The notes under the pieces are model-generated. The model did not search any database and was not told where the DNA came from. It saw only the letters and a list, made by a program, of their open reading frames with translations. The position numbers and the translations under genes were made by a program. DNA of 64,000 bases from assembly GCA_036262055.1 (NCBI GenBank), contig DATAJP010000003.1, forward strand, positions 806,001-870,000. Direction: 5' to 3'. The stretch is from Ignavibacteria bacterium. Lineage in GTDB: Bacteria; Bacteroidota; Ignavibacteria; Tepidaquicellales; Tepidaquicellaceae. This document shows, piece by piece, positions 43,175-52,031 of the stretch. Positions within the stretch are counted from its first letter, which is position 1, and each line of letters opens with the position of its first letter.

Positions 43175-44350
43175 TTGAATAAATTAAGCTCTTACTTACA
43201 ACTCGATTCGTACGATTCTACAAGCAGAAGAATTCTATGGATTTTATTTCTTTTGCTTATAACTTTTAATATTTTTTCTACCGCGGCAGGGCAGTTTTTA
43301 GTTTCACTCACTATAATTTTTTCGTTTGCATTAATAATTTTTAAGAAGAATTTTTCTTTTTTAAAAAATACTCTTGTTTATCTGTATTCACTATTTGCGG
43401 TACTTAGCCTTATATCGGTTTTTTTATCAGTTGATTTTACCGCAAGCAGCAAAAATATTCCTTTCATAATTATTTTTAATTTTTCATTCATTGCCTGCCT
43501 GTATGCGATTAATAACCTTAATTCAGAAAAATTAAATTTAATTTTTTCTTTTCTTTTTACTACAGCTTTAATTGCATCGATATACGGTTCTTTGAGTTTT
43601 TTTCTTGAATGGTCTGAAAGAGCGCAATCAACTACAAGCGGATATTACACACTGGGAATATATTTAACTTCTGTGTTATCACTTGGACTTTTTTCAGCAA
43701 AGAACGAAAAAATATTCCCGAAAAAAATTTATTGGTATATATTTATCATCATAATTTTTGCCGGAATTTTCTTTACTTTAAACCGTGTGCATTGGGTTGC
43801 CGCAGGAATTTTGATTTTAATATGCGGGATTATGAAAGAAAGATTTTTGCTTTTATTACTAATAATTGTTTCTGTTCTTGCACTAATTTTCGTTCCCGAA
43901 GTGAATGAACGGTTCAGTATGCTGTTAAACATTACCGAGTTTACAAGTGACAGGAATTTTCTGTGGCAGGGATTTATACAGCTAATGGGGCAACGTCCTG
44001 TTACAGGTTTTGGTCCTAACACCTTTAGCATTATTTTTCCATTAAAGAATGAAATTGTCGATAAAAGCATCAATAGCTGGCACAATGACTTTGTACAAAT
44101 TTATATGGAACGCGGGATATTTGCTTTATTGATTTATGTCTCAATATATGTATTTGTGTGTATTAATTTTTTGAAATATATCCGCGATAAAAAAATACTT
44201 CAAAATTATAAGTATGTGTTAACCGGAATTTTTCTTGCATTATCAGTTTTCTTTTTTGCAGGGGGTTCATTTGACCCGATAGGAAATATTACTTACAGTG
44301 TAATCCTTAGTATTTTTATTTTATATACAAAACCAAATAGCTTTACGTAA
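43175..44350 (+). CDS. O-antigen ligase-like membrane protein
   Basis: The product is 391 aa from TTG 43175. It has about ten to twelve hydrophobic segments and a periplasmic loop between about 255 and 310 containing RNFLWQGFIQL, RPVTGFGPNTF and SWHNDFVQIYMERG. The W-H-N-(D/x)-x-x-x-x-x-x-E pattern in this loop is the hallmark of the Wzy_C/WaaL superfamily, which joins or polymerises undecaprenyl-linked glycans at the outer face of the inner membrane. It closes the operon, which supports ligation of a surface glycan to lipid A-core. Polymerase activity is the alternative. Confidence 0.82.
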   Translation: MNKLSSYLQLDSYDSTSRRILWILFLLLITFNIFSTAAGQFLVSLTIIFSFALIIFKKNFSFLKNTLVYLYSLFAVLSLISVFLSVDFTASSKNIPFIIIFNFSFIACLYAINNLNSEKLNLIFSFLFTTALIASIYGSLSFFLEWSERAQSTTSGYYTLGIYLTSVLSLGLFSAKNEKIFPKKIYWYIFIIIIFAGIFFTLNRVHWVAAGILILICGIMKERFLLLLLIIVSVLALIFVPEVNERFSMLLNITEFTSDRNFLWQGFIQLMGQRPVTGFGPNTFSIIFPLKNEIVDKSINSWHNDFVQIYMERGIFALLIYVSIYVFVCINFLKYIRDKKILQNYKYVLTGIFLALSVFFFAGGSFDPIGNITYSVILSIFILYTKPNSFT

Positions 44351-44456
44351 ATTAAATTTACAATTAGGGTTACGTGATTAGGATTTATGATTACACTATT
44401 AATTAGTAATTTAAGATTAAACAGTTTGCAAATTAAAAAAAGATTAAAAAATAAGA

Positions 44457-45563
44457 ATGAGAAAAATCATTTTTTCTATTTTTTTAATTTTTATCAGTTT
44501 TAATTTTGTTACCGCACAGAATAAATTGCAGCCGTATTTTGACCCTGTAGAATATTCTGCAATGCTCAGCATAACAGATCATCAGGTCGATACTTCAATA
44601 TGGAATACACTGCCATTTGCTGTGCCTCAGGGATATGAAATGGTTTACCGGTCTGATTCAGTCGGGCTCGATAACCGCTGGGATTTGTGGCTGAGAGATG
44701 ATTCTGTCGGAGTTATAAGCATCAGAGGAACAACGCTTCAGACGAATTCATGGGCTGAGGATTTTTATGCCGCAATGACCCCTGCAACGGGAACAATAAT
44801 AATATCTCCTGAAAATATTTTTGCATATAAGCTCGCAGAGCATCCGCGGGCATTTGTGCATTCAGGATGGCTCATCGGCATGGCAAGTCTCGCACCTGAC
44901 ATTGTAAAAAAAATAAATGAATATTATAGTAAAGGCGTGAAAGACTATCTTATAATGGGTCACAGCCAGGGAGGCGCAATCTCATATTTGCTTACTTCTT
45001 ATTTGTATTATTTCAGGGAAGGACAGATTCCTGGTGATGTAAAGTTCAAAACATACTCAAGCGCTCCGCCGAAACCCGGAAATCTTTTTTATGCTTATGA
45101 TTATGATAACATTACCAAAGGCGGATGGTCTCTGAGAGTTTATAATTCAGAAGACTGGGTGCCTGAAACTCCTTTGACTGTTCAAACGTTAGATGATTTC
45201 AGTAAGGTAAATCCTTACAGTGATTTGGATTCCATTACTTCTAAAATGGGCTTGATAGATAAAATAATATTTGATTTGATGGTAGGTGAAATTGCAAATT
45301 CGCTTACCAACGCGCGGGATATTCTGAATGATTATATGGGAAATTTAATATACATGACTTCAATCAGTAAATATCTTCCAAAGCTTGGCGAGCCGAGCTA
45401 CGCGAAGACAATGGATTATTATCCTGCAGGTGTTCCTATTGTTTTGATGGTTACACCGGATTATTATGATTATGTTAAAACGTTAAACTTGCCTTATTTA
45501 TTTGAGAATCATCTGATTCAACCTTATATGTATTTGCTACAAAAAAATTATTTAGATAAATAA
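44457..45563 (+). CDS. Secreted class 3 lipase-type hydrolase
   Basis: The 368-aa product has a signal peptide (MRKIIFSIFLIFISFNFVTA, cleavage before QNK). The nucleophile elbow is GHSQGGAISYL (Ser about 171). VGVISIRGTT matches the oxyanion strand of class 3 lipases, a likely Asp lies in NSEDWVPETP and the His in the final FENHLIQPYMYLL. No T9SS tail is present, so it should be periplasmic or secreted by another path. The substrate (acylglycerol or another ester) is not deducible. It is preceded by a 106-bp A+T-rich gap and followed closely by the DUF1844 gene. Confidence 0.82.
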   Translation: MRKIIFSIFLIFISFNFVTAQNKLQPYFDPVEYSAMLSITDHQVDTSIWNTLPFAVPQGYEMVYRSDSVGLDNRWDLWLRDDSVGVISIRGTTLQTNSWAEDFYAAMTPATGTIIISPENIFAYKLAEHPRAFVHSGWLIGMASLAPDIVKKINEYYSKGVKDYLIMGHSQGGAISYLLTSYLYYFREGQIPGDVKFKTYSSAPPKPGNLFYAYDYDNITKGGWSLRVYNSEDWVPETPLTVQTLDDFSKVNPYSDLDSITSKMGLIDKIIFDLMVGEIANSLTNARDILNDYMGNLIYMTSISKYLPKLGEPSYAKTMDYYPAGVPIVLMVTPDYYDYVKTLNLPYLFENHLIQPYMYLLQKNYLDK

Positions 45564-45573
45564 AATTTATATA

Positions 45574-45894
45574 ATGAGCGAAGAAAAGAATTTAGATTTA
45601 TTTAGAGCACTCATTCACAGTTTTCACCTGCAGACCATGATGCAGCTTGGCAAGATTCATAATCCGATGACAAATAAAATCGAGCGTGATTTAGGGCAGG
45701 CTGAAATTTCAATTGACATGGTCGAAATGCTGAAAAACAAAACTGCAGGTAATCTGGATGAATCCGAAACCAGATTTATTGATGCTGTTTTGGCTGAATT
45801 GAAACTTAATTATGTCAATGAGAAAAATAAAGAAAGCGCAGGAGCATCTGAATTACCGTCACAGGATTCCGCATCAAGCGAAGAAAACAAATGA
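45574..45894 (+). CDS. DUF1844 protein
   Basis: The 106-aa soluble protein has the family core FRALIHSFHLQTMMQLGKI, then DLGQAEISIDMVEMLKNKT and a short acidic/Ser-rich tail. DUF1844 proteins are small helical proteins of unknown role, common in the FCB group and often near nadK or translation factors. Its stop overlaps the NAD kinase start (ATGA), so the two are probably translated together. Confidence 0.85.
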   Translation: MSEEKNLDLFRALIHSFHLQTMMQLGKIHNPMTNKIERDLGQAEISIDMVEMLKNKTAGNLDESETRFIDAVLAELKLNYVNEKNKESAGASELPSQDSASSEENK

Positions 45895-46745
45895 TTTTCG
45901 GAATAACGGGAAATATAAATAAAGAGCAGGTCTGCATAATCTTAAATCAGGTTGCAAATCTTTTTGCTAAAAAAGATATTGAGTTTTATATAGATGATTC
46001 TTTTAAAAACAGACTTGATAAATCTTTATCGAGGCATTGCACAAAGTTTTCAAACATTCTTAAAAAAGTAAATTTTATTATTTCTTTAGGTGGAGATGGA
46101 ACTTTCCTTTATACCGCCCGGAAAATAGGTGCCAGCGGGATACCCATACTTGGCATCAATGCAGGTAACCTCGGTTTTATGGCTGAGTTTTCGGTGAAGG
46201 ACCTTTCGGAATTATTGAAAGATATTCTGAACGAAAATTATAGATTAAGCGAAAGGGTTGTTCTAAAAACGAGATTGCCGGGAGGTAAATTTTTTTACTC
46301 GTTGAATGACATTGTTATTGACCGCGCGAATTCGATAAGAATGATAGAACTTGAGGTTGATTATAGTTCAAATAAAGTTGTCAAGTTTGTTGCCGATGGG
46401 ATTATTCTTTCAACTCCGACCGGCTCAACCGGGTATTCAATGTCAGCCGGAGGACCGATTATCACGCTTGACAGCAAAGTTTTTATATCTACTCCGATTT
46501 GTCCGCATACCTTGACCGTAAGACCGATTATTTTCCCTGATAATGGAGAGATAAACATTCGTGTAAATAAAAATGTTGACGTGCGCGTTACATCTGACGG
46601 ACAGGAATTCAAAAATTTTAAAGCTCCGGCAGAATTTAAAATTACTAAAGCCGATTACTCGATTAAGATAATAAAACGTAAGCGTTCGAATTATTTTAAT
46701 ACCTTGAATAGAAAATTGTTCTGGGGTAAAGATGTAAGAAACTAA
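45891..46745 (+). CDS. nadK: NAD kinase
   Basis: NadK makes NADP from NAD and ATP (or polyphosphate) in the cytosol. The 284-aa product has the catalytic SLGGDGTFLYTAR (GGDGT, about 66-70), GINAGNLGFMAEF, the NAD-binding LSTPTGSTGYSMSAGGP and HTLTVRPII. Length is normal for the family. It is coupled to the DUF1844 gene by a four-base overlap. The palindrome-rich block begins about 20 bp after its stop. Confidence 0.95.
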   Translation: MIFGITGNINKEQVCIILNQVANLFAKKDIEFYIDDSFKNRLDKSLSRHCTKFSNILKKVNFIISLGGDGTFLYTARKIGASGIPILGINAGNLGFMAEFSVKDLSELLKDILNENYRLSERVVLKTRLPGGKFFYSLNDIVIDRANSIRMIELEVDYSSNKVVKFVADGIILSTPTGSTGYSMSAGGPIITLDSKVFISTPICPHTLTVRPIIFPDNGEINIRVNKNVDVRVTSDGQEFKNFKAPAEFKITKADYSIKIIKRKRSNYFNTLNRKLFWGKDVRN

Positions 46746-46767
46746 TTTTTACAACTCCCTTTGTTCC

Positions 46768-46970
46768 CCTTTATTAAGATGACTATATATTATTTTGGAT
46801 AAAAATACTTTGCCATGAGTTTTAACTCGTGGAGTAAAGATTTTGAAGTTTAGGGCTTTAGCCATTAATTTATTTGCGGCTAAAGCCAAAATTTTTAACA
46901 ATAAGCAACCACGAGCTAAAGCTCGTGGCTATTTAAATTTTCTCCAAATTTTGTATTTACCTTTATTAAG
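46768..46970. mobile_element. Palindrome-rich block framed by an 11-bp direct repeat
   Basis: CCTTTATTAAG occurs at 46768-46778 and again at 46960-46970. Between them are CCATGAGTT/AACTCGTGG (46813-46832), GGCTTTAGCC (46854-46863) matched by GGCTAAAGCC (46878-46887), and the perfect palindrome CCACGAGCTAAAGCTCGTGG (46909-46928). The layout suggests a small non-autonomous insertion whose direct repeats are the duplicated target, though the repeats could be coincidental. No open reading frame of note lies within. Confidence 0.5.
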
Positions 46971-46995
46971 GAGGATACTTTATTATTTAAAAAAA

Positions 46996-47904
46996 TTAAT
47001 AAGGCACGCCATCTGCGGCAGGCGGTTTCGTCTTACCGATAAATCCAATCAAAACCAAAATCGTTATTAAATAAGGAAGCATTTGTATAAACTGCGTTGG
47101 GAATCCTGTTTCCACAATCTGCAGGCTGATTTCAAGCGCTTCAAAGAAAGCGAAAAGTAAACACGCAAAGAAAATATTGACAGGTTTCCACTTCCCGATT
47201 ATCATTGCGGCAATTGCGATGTATCCCCTGCCAGCAATCATTCCATCGGAGTAACTATTCTGTACTGATGCAAGCCAGATTCCGCCAAGCCCGCTGAGAA
47301 ATCCGCTTAATAAAATTCCATACAGCTTATAAAGATGAACATTCACGCCTGATGACTCTGCAGCTTCGGGATTTTCTCCGCACGCGCGCAGTCTCAAACC
47401 AAACTTCGTTTTATAGAGAAGGAAATTAGAAATGAAAATCAGAGCAATGGCAAAAAGAATAATAAAGTCGGACAGCACATCACCAACAAAAGGAATGATT
47501 CTTAAAAATTCTAATCTTGGAAGCTCATCAAATCTTGAGGTGTTGCTTGAGCTTTGAAAAATTAACATCATAAAAAATTTTGCAAGTCCGGTAATAAGCA
47601 TATTAAACCCGACACCGATTAAAATCTGGTTAAGCTTTAATTTCAGCGCAAACAAAGAATAAAAACCTGCAAGAAGTAAATTTATTAGAAGAGTTAAAAA
47701 TAATGCGAGCATTGAATTGCCGAATGTTATGCTGAATAAGGCAAAGCAAAATGCCCCTGAAATCATAAATCCTTCTATTGCAATGTTTATTACTCCCCCA
47801 CGTTCGGAAAAATTCGCACCGGAAGCACCGAGATAATACGGAGTCATCAGGCGGATTACCTGCGCTAAAAATGCAACTGAAAATATTGTTGAAAGAATTT
47901 CCAA
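46996..47904 (-). CDS. ABC permease, nucleoside-type importer (YufQ-like)
   Basis: The product is 302 aa from TTG 47904. It has about nine TM segments of the BPD_transp_2 fold and the signature SERGGVINIAIEGFMISGAF at about 35-55, which marks the second permease of basic membrane protein-dependent nucleoside importers (YufQ/NupQ, RnsD type). RACGENPEAAESSGVNV is the EAA-like coupling loop to the ATPase. It is the last gene of a three-gene unit. A GCGGGAAT-type palindrome sits between it and the other permease gene. Confidence 0.87.
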   Translation of the reverse strand: MEILSTIFSVAFLAQVIRLMTPYYLGASGANFSERGGVINIAIEGFMISGAFCFALFSITFGNSMLALFLTLLINLLLAGFYSLFALKLKLNQILIGVGFNMLITGLAKFFMMLIFQSSSNTSRFDELPRLEFLRIIPFVGDVLSDFIILFAIALIFISNFLLYKTKFGLRLRACGENPEAAESSGVNVHLYKLYGILLSGFLSGLGGIWLASVQNSYSDGMIAGRGYIAIAAMIIGKWKPVNIFFACLLFAFFEALEISLQIVETGFPTQFIQMLPYLITILVLIGFIGKTKPPAADGVPY

Positions 47905-47917
47905 ATTCTGACGTATT

Positions 47918-47943
47918 GGGATCCCCGCTTTCGCGAGGATGAC
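47918..47943. repeat. Dispersed GCGGGAAT-type palindrome
   Basis: GGGATCCCCGCTTTCGCGAG followed by GATGAC lies in the 42-bp gap between the two permease genes. It is a diverged member of the family seen at 27547-27575 and 53449-53490. Confidence 0.5.
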
Positions 47944-47946
47944 TTC

Positions 47947-48981
47947 TTAAGTTTTATTAAAATAATTTTCGGTTAGTTTATTAACCGATATGATGCTCAA
48001 AATTACAAGCGCCTCAATTACAAGAATCACTTCTTTTGGAATTATCTGATTAACTGCCAATCCACCAAAATCCAAAAATGCAAATAGTAGGGCTGAAAAA
48101 ATTATTCCAATGGGATGATTGCGAGCAAGAAGCGCAACTGCAATTGCAGTAAAGCCGATATTGTTTGTGTAACCGAATTCGTAATAACCTTTATAACCCA
48201 TTACGAAATTAATTCCCGCAAGGGAAATTACACCTGCTCCGATAAAAAATGAAAGCAAAGTTATTCTTGCAGGCTTCAAACCTATGTATGCGGATGCAAT
48301 TTCATTAAAGCCAACCGCGCGGATGTTGTAGCCAAATCTTGTTTTGTAAATAATAAAATAAATTATCAAAGCAAGAAGGATTGCAAATATGAAAGTTATG
48401 TTTAATGCAGAACCCTGAAAAGCGGAAATTAAATCGGATGCCTGCGGCAACATAAAACTCTCAGGAATTTTTATCGTTCGCTGGGTTGCAGGAACTGTAA
48501 AGAAATTCATTAAAAAATAATTTACAAGATAAAGAATTATGAAATTCATCATTATAGTTGTAATGACTTCATTTACACCTTTTTTGATTTTTATGATTGC
48601 AGGAATAAGCCCGAACAATCCGCTAACTAAAAAACCGCAGGCAACAGAGATAATAAATGCTAATATAAACGGCAGGTCACTCAATGCAACAAGAACAATT
48701 GCTGTAACAAACGAACCTGCATTTAATTGTCCTTCTGCGCCGATGTTAAACAACGATGCGTGAAAACAAATTGCAAGTCCGCATCCGATGATAATTAATG
48801 GTGTTGCCTTAAAAAGCATTTGTCCGAAGCCGTAAAAACTCCCGAACACTTCACCGAGCATAACGGAATATATTTCAAAAGGATTTTTTGAGAGCGTAAA
48901 CAGGAATAAAGTAATTATTACGAGAGTAATAATTAAAGAAAGCGAGATTGAAATGGTATTTATCTTTAATTCTTTATTCAA
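47947..48981 (-). CDS. ABC permease, nucleoside-type importer (YufP-like)
   Basis: The 344-aa product has eight to ten TM segments and the hallmark HASLFNIGAEGQLNAGSFVT (about 79-98) of the first permease in nucleoside/BMP-type importers. The coupling loop is RAVGFNEIASAYIGL. Only two bases separate its start from the ATPase gene's stop. With the other two genes it forms a complete inner-membrane translocator. The substrate-binding lipoprotein expected for this family is not in the window. Confidence 0.88.
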   Translation of the reverse strand: MNKELKINTISISLSLIITLVIITLFLFTLSKNPFEIYSVMLGEVFGSFYGFGQMLFKATPLIIIGCGLAICFHASLFNIGAEGQLNAGSFVTAIVLVALSDLPFILAFIISVACGFLVSGLFGLIPAIIKIKKGVNEVITTIMMNFIILYLVNYFLMNFFTVPATQRTIKIPESFMLPQASDLISAFQGSALNITFIFAILLALIIYFIIYKTRFGYNIRAVGFNEIASAYIGLKPARITLLSFFIGAGVISLAGINFVMGYKGYYEFGYTNNIGFTAIAVALLARNHPIGIIFSALLFAFLDFGGLAVNQIIPKEVILVIEALVILSIISVNKLTENYFNKT

Positions 48982-48983
48982 TT

Positions 48984-50537
48984 TTATTTAAGCTTTATTC
49001 CAATCATTAATTTTCCTATTTCCTGCTGAAGAAGATTTCTATCCTCCTGCAATAAATTCTGAAATTCATTTTTTTCATAGGTCTTAATTATCTCACCGCG
49101 ATAAATGATGCTTAATCTATCAGACAAAGATAGTAACTCATCAATATCCGATGAGATTAGCAAAACTGCTTTGCCTTTATTGCGTTCATCGATAATTTTT
49201 GACTGAATTGAATAAGTGGCTTTGATATCTATGCCTCGCGTCGGGTTATAAAAGACAAGAATGTCATTACCAAGCTCAATTTCACGAGCGCAAATTACTT
49301 TTTGCTGATTTCCTCCCGACAAGTATTTTGTTTTTTGAAGAACATCGGGAGTCCGGATATCATATTTCGAAATTAACCTTAGAGAGTTATCTCTATGCTC
49401 GCTTTTATTATAAATATTTTGTGAAGATTTAATAAAAATATTTTCCGGAATATCATATTCGGCAATTAATCCTTTTTTTATTCTGTCATCAGGAACAACC
49501 GAGATTTTTTTTGTTTTTAAATTTAATTCCCCTGAAAAGTCTTCATCCAATCCGGCAAGAATATCAACAAGTTCACTTTGGCCGTTTCCTTCAACACCGC
49601 AAATACCGTGAATTTCGTATTTATTTAAGTTAAATGAAAAATTTTTGAGATTATTTTTTTCAATCGAGGAAGTGTTCACATTTAGAAATTCAAGAAGAAC
49701 GCTTTCATCATCAATTATTTGTTTTTCAAAATCTGAAATTTCAAACTTCTCTCCTATTATTTCAAATGCAAGTTTATCTATATCAAGATTTTTTGTTTCA
49801 GAGGTAAAAACTAACTCGCCTCTTCGCAGAACCGAGACATAGTCGCTGATTTCTTTTACTTCATTAAGCTTGTGAGTTATGAGAATAACGGTTTTATTTT
49901 CTTCCTTAAATCTTTTTATAATTGCAAACAGGTTTTTAATTTCATCGGGAGACAAAACTGCGGTCGGCTCATCGAGAATTATTATATCGGGATTTCTATA
50001 AAGTATTTTAAGTATCTCAACTTTTTGCTGTTCACCTACGCTCAACGTAGAAATTTTTTTCTTTAAATCGAGATTTAAATTATATTTTGCAATTAAATCA
50101 TTTAAAATTTTATATGTTTTTTTGAAATCTATTTTGGCATTTTTTACAAACTCATTGCCCAGAATCACATTTTCAAGAACGGTAAAGTCCTCGATAAGCA
50201 TAAAATGCTGATAAATCATCCCGATTCCCTTATCAATTGCATCATGCGGCGAAGAAAAATTTATTTCACTGCCACTTAAATAAATGCTTCCGGAATCCGG
50301 CTGATAAACGCCTGCAAGGATTTTCATTAACGTAGACTTTCCCGCGCCGTTTTCTCCGAGAAGGCAATAAATTGAATTAACGGGAATTTGAAGAGAAATA
50401 TTTTTTAATGCGCAAAAATTACCGAAGTTTTTTGAGATGTTTCTAAACTCTAAAGACTGCACTGGACTGTAGATGCTTGTTTCAATTGGCTTTAATATAC
50501 TAAACAATTGATTTATATTTAATGAATTAATAATCAT
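48984..50537 (-). CDS. Double-ATPase subunit of the nucleoside-type ABC importer
   Basis: From ATG 50537 the product is 517 aa with two ABC domains, as in YufO, RbsA and MglA. Domain 1 has Walker A GENGAGKSTLMK and signature LSVGEQQKVEIL. Domain 2 has a degenerate Walker A (GVEGNGQSELVD) and signature LSGGNQQKVICARE, also usual for the family. The frame stays open to 50624 but that would run into the divergent gene, so I prefer 50537; GTG 50462, just before LEFRNISKNFG, is an equally plausible start. It powers nucleoside or purine uptake with the two downstream permeases. Only 7 bp separate it from the divergent TTG start if 50537 is right. Confidence 0.87.
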   Translation of the reverse strand: MIINSLNINQLFSILKPIETSIYSPVQSLEFRNISKNFGNFCALKNISLQIPVNSIYCLLGENGAGKSTLMKILAGVYQPDSGSIYLSGSEINFSSPHDAIDKGIGMIYQHFMLIEDFTVLENVILGNEFVKNAKIDFKKTYKILNDLIAKYNLNLDLKKKISTLSVGEQQKVEILKILYRNPDIIILDEPTAVLSPDEIKNLFAIIKRFKEENKTVILITHKLNEVKEISDYVSVLRRGELVFTSETKNLDIDKLAFEIIGEKFEISDFEKQIIDDESVLLEFLNVNTSSIEKNNLKNFSFNLNKYEIHGICGVEGNGQSELVDILAGLDEDFSGELNLKTKKISVVPDDRIKKGLIAEYDIPENIFIKSSQNIYNKSEHRDNSLRLISKYDIRTPDVLQKTKYLSGGNQQKVICAREIELGNDILVFYNPTRGIDIKATYSIQSKIIDERNKGKAVLLISSDIDELLSLSDRLSIIYRGEIIKTYEKNEFQNLLQEDRNLLQQEIGKLMIGIKLK

Positions 50538-50544
50538 TAGCTTA

Positions 50545-51609
50545 TTGGAACAGGAACGAAAAAGGTCAAATAAGAAAAAACCCGTTACCGATAATCTCTG
50601 CGGTCTCTCCGAGATACAATTCAAGGAAATTTATAAATTTTTGGTTTTATACTCATCAATCCAAAATCAATCATCAGGTATTACTCAGGCTATTCTTTGC
50701 CTGCTCCTGAAGCATAACAGCGATTGGGTTTATACGGATAACGACACATCGATTTATAAAATGTTATGGGGTTCAAATGAAAAAAATAAAATTTTCAGAA
50801 ACTCAAACGACATTACGAAATATTTAATACCAATGAAGACAGCGTTTGAGCATAAAGAAAATTTAAGTGATGAAATTGTTCTTGTTGATTTGAGTTATGA
50901 CTCAAATGCGAAAGGAGAATTATTGGATAATTTATTAACTTCACGCGAGCATGAATTAAATATTATTTTTAATATTAATACTGATGACATTAATAATTTG
51001 AATATTTTGAATCCTGCGGTTATTAATTTAATTGAAGTTGATGAAAACAATTTTTTTGAAACATTTAATCATATAAAATCCGGAGTTAATAGCTTCAAAA
51101 AAGGGAATAAACCTCTGGTGATTCTTAATCAAGTAACCGGAATTACTTCATTGGAAAGTTTTGAAAATTACTTAAAAGAAAATAAAATTTTTTCAAAAAA
51201 AGAACTTGATACGATTAAAGAAGAAGCTCTTAATGATAATCCCGGCTCAGCAGAGGAATTTAATGCTTATGAACTAAGCGGCGAAAGTGATGAGCTATTG
51301 GTGATATTAATCGGCAAGAGTAAATTAAACGATGATGTTCAGAAGCTTTATAGTGACGATTTAAAATTCAACCTTCTTACAATTTTAAACATTTCTGATG
51401 TAAACGAAGGATTAATATGCGGTTCAGTAAATAAATGCGGAAAGGTATTAATTATTTATGACCATAAAGAACTTGAAATTATTTCAAACCGCGTATTAAG
51501 GATGGTTATTGAAAATTGTTTTGAGAATTTAGACGCACCCGTGAGGACATTAAATTCCTCCGACATAAAACAAATTAAAAATAAAATCGAAGAATTATTG
51601 AGTTACTAA
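50545..51609 (+). CDS. Decayed transketolase-family protein (DXS/E1-like), probable pseudoenzyme
   Basis: The product is 354 aa from TTG 50545. The N-terminal part (about 38-150) can be aligned by eye with the TPP domain of DXS or E1 proteins: ITQAILCLLLKHNSDWVYTD, then EIVLVDLS where GDG would be, then GELLDNLLTSREHELNIIFN. The pyrimidine-binding domain expected next is missing. Residues about 245-350 resemble the transketolase C-terminal domain (KCGKVLIIYDHKELEI, FENLDAPVRTLNSSD). The cofactor motif GDG-N is not present, so catalysis is unlikely. A regulatory or structural role beside lpdA is possible. The assignment is tentative and rests on remembered family patterns. Its stop overlaps the convergent DUF2905 stop. 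Confidence 0.5.
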   Translation: MEQERKRSNKKKPVTDNLCGLSEIQFKEIYKFLVLYSSIQNQSSGITQAILCLLLKHNSDWVYTDNDTSIYKMLWGSNEKNKIFRNSNDITKYLIPMKTAFEHKENLSDEIVLVDLSYDSNAKGELLDNLLTSREHELNIIFNINTDDINNLNILNPAVINLIEVDENNFFETFNHIKSGVNSFKKGNKPLVILNQVTGITSLESFENYLKENKIFSKKELDTIKEEALNDNPGSAEEFNAYELSGESDELLVILIGKSKLNDDVQKLYSDDLKFNLLTILNISDVNEGLICGSVNKCGKVLIIYDHKELEIISNRVLRMVIENCFENLDAPVRTLNSSDIKQIKNKIEELLSY

Positions 51610-51836
51610 TTTGATTTAAAATATCTTATCAAGTAAAAAATAAGAGAAAGAATTATACTGATTACAATGCACGTTACAATCGGGAAATAAATCTCAAAGT
51701 TTTTTCCTTTGATTGAAATGTCGCCGGGCAACTTGCCGATAAAAGGAATACGATTGAAGAGCATTAAAATCCCTCCAACTACAACAATTACAATCCCCGT
51801 ATAAATTAATATTTTTCCTAAATTATAAGAGTTCAT
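51606..51836 (-). CDS. DUF2905 membrane protein
   Basis: The product is 76 aa, taking ATG 51836 as start because the conserved family sequence begins NLGKILIYTGI. A frame extension upstream to 51863 adds only MLFLFIIIS. It has two TM helices around the conserved RIPFIGKLPGDISIKGKNFE and YFPIVTCIVISIILSLIFY. DUF2905 proteins are small inner-membrane proteins of unknown role. Its start lies inside the end of a 33-codon frame, and its stop overlaps the stop of the convergent gene by four bases. Confidence 0.8.
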   Translation of the reverse strand: MNSYNLGKILIYTGIVIVVVGGILMLFNRIPFIGKLPGDISIKGKNFEIYFPIVTCIVISIILSLIFYLIRYFKSN

Positions 51837-51924
51837 CGAAATAATTATAAATAAGAATAACAATTGCGATTATTATGATAATCGATGTAATAAACAAGAT
51901 GGATTTAAAGAGTTTTTCGAACAT
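51823..51924 (-). CDS. Putative 33-aa membrane peptide
   Basis: Starting at ATG 51924, the frame encodes 33 residues (MFEKLFKSILFITS, then a run of Ile/Val, then YNYFDELL) and stops at 51823. A basic-aromatic N-terminus, one TM helix and an acidic end look like a genuine micro-protein. It overlaps the DUF2905 start by 14 bp in another frame, which would couple translation. Such short A+T-rich frames also arise by chance, so confidence is limited. Confidence 0.4.
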   Translation of the reverse strand: MFEKLFKSILFITSIIIIIAIVILIYNYFDELL

Positions 51925-52031
51925 TTTTTACAAGTTTCGCTTTAGATTTCGTATTACATTGAGTTAAAAAAAGAGTATAGTTAATTTATATATTCTCATA
52001 ATATTATTAAACACAAAACATACTATAAAAG

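Noticed and set aside
46843-47070. Plus-strand 75-codon frame over the palindrome block
   Set aside because: It translates the palindromes themselves and runs into the antisense of the permease gene. Its composition is not protein-like.
50538-50624. Longer N-terminus for the ABC ATPase (start at 50624)
   Set aside because: It would overlap the divergent gene, and the added residues (NCISERPQRLSVTG) do not look like an ABC N-terminus.
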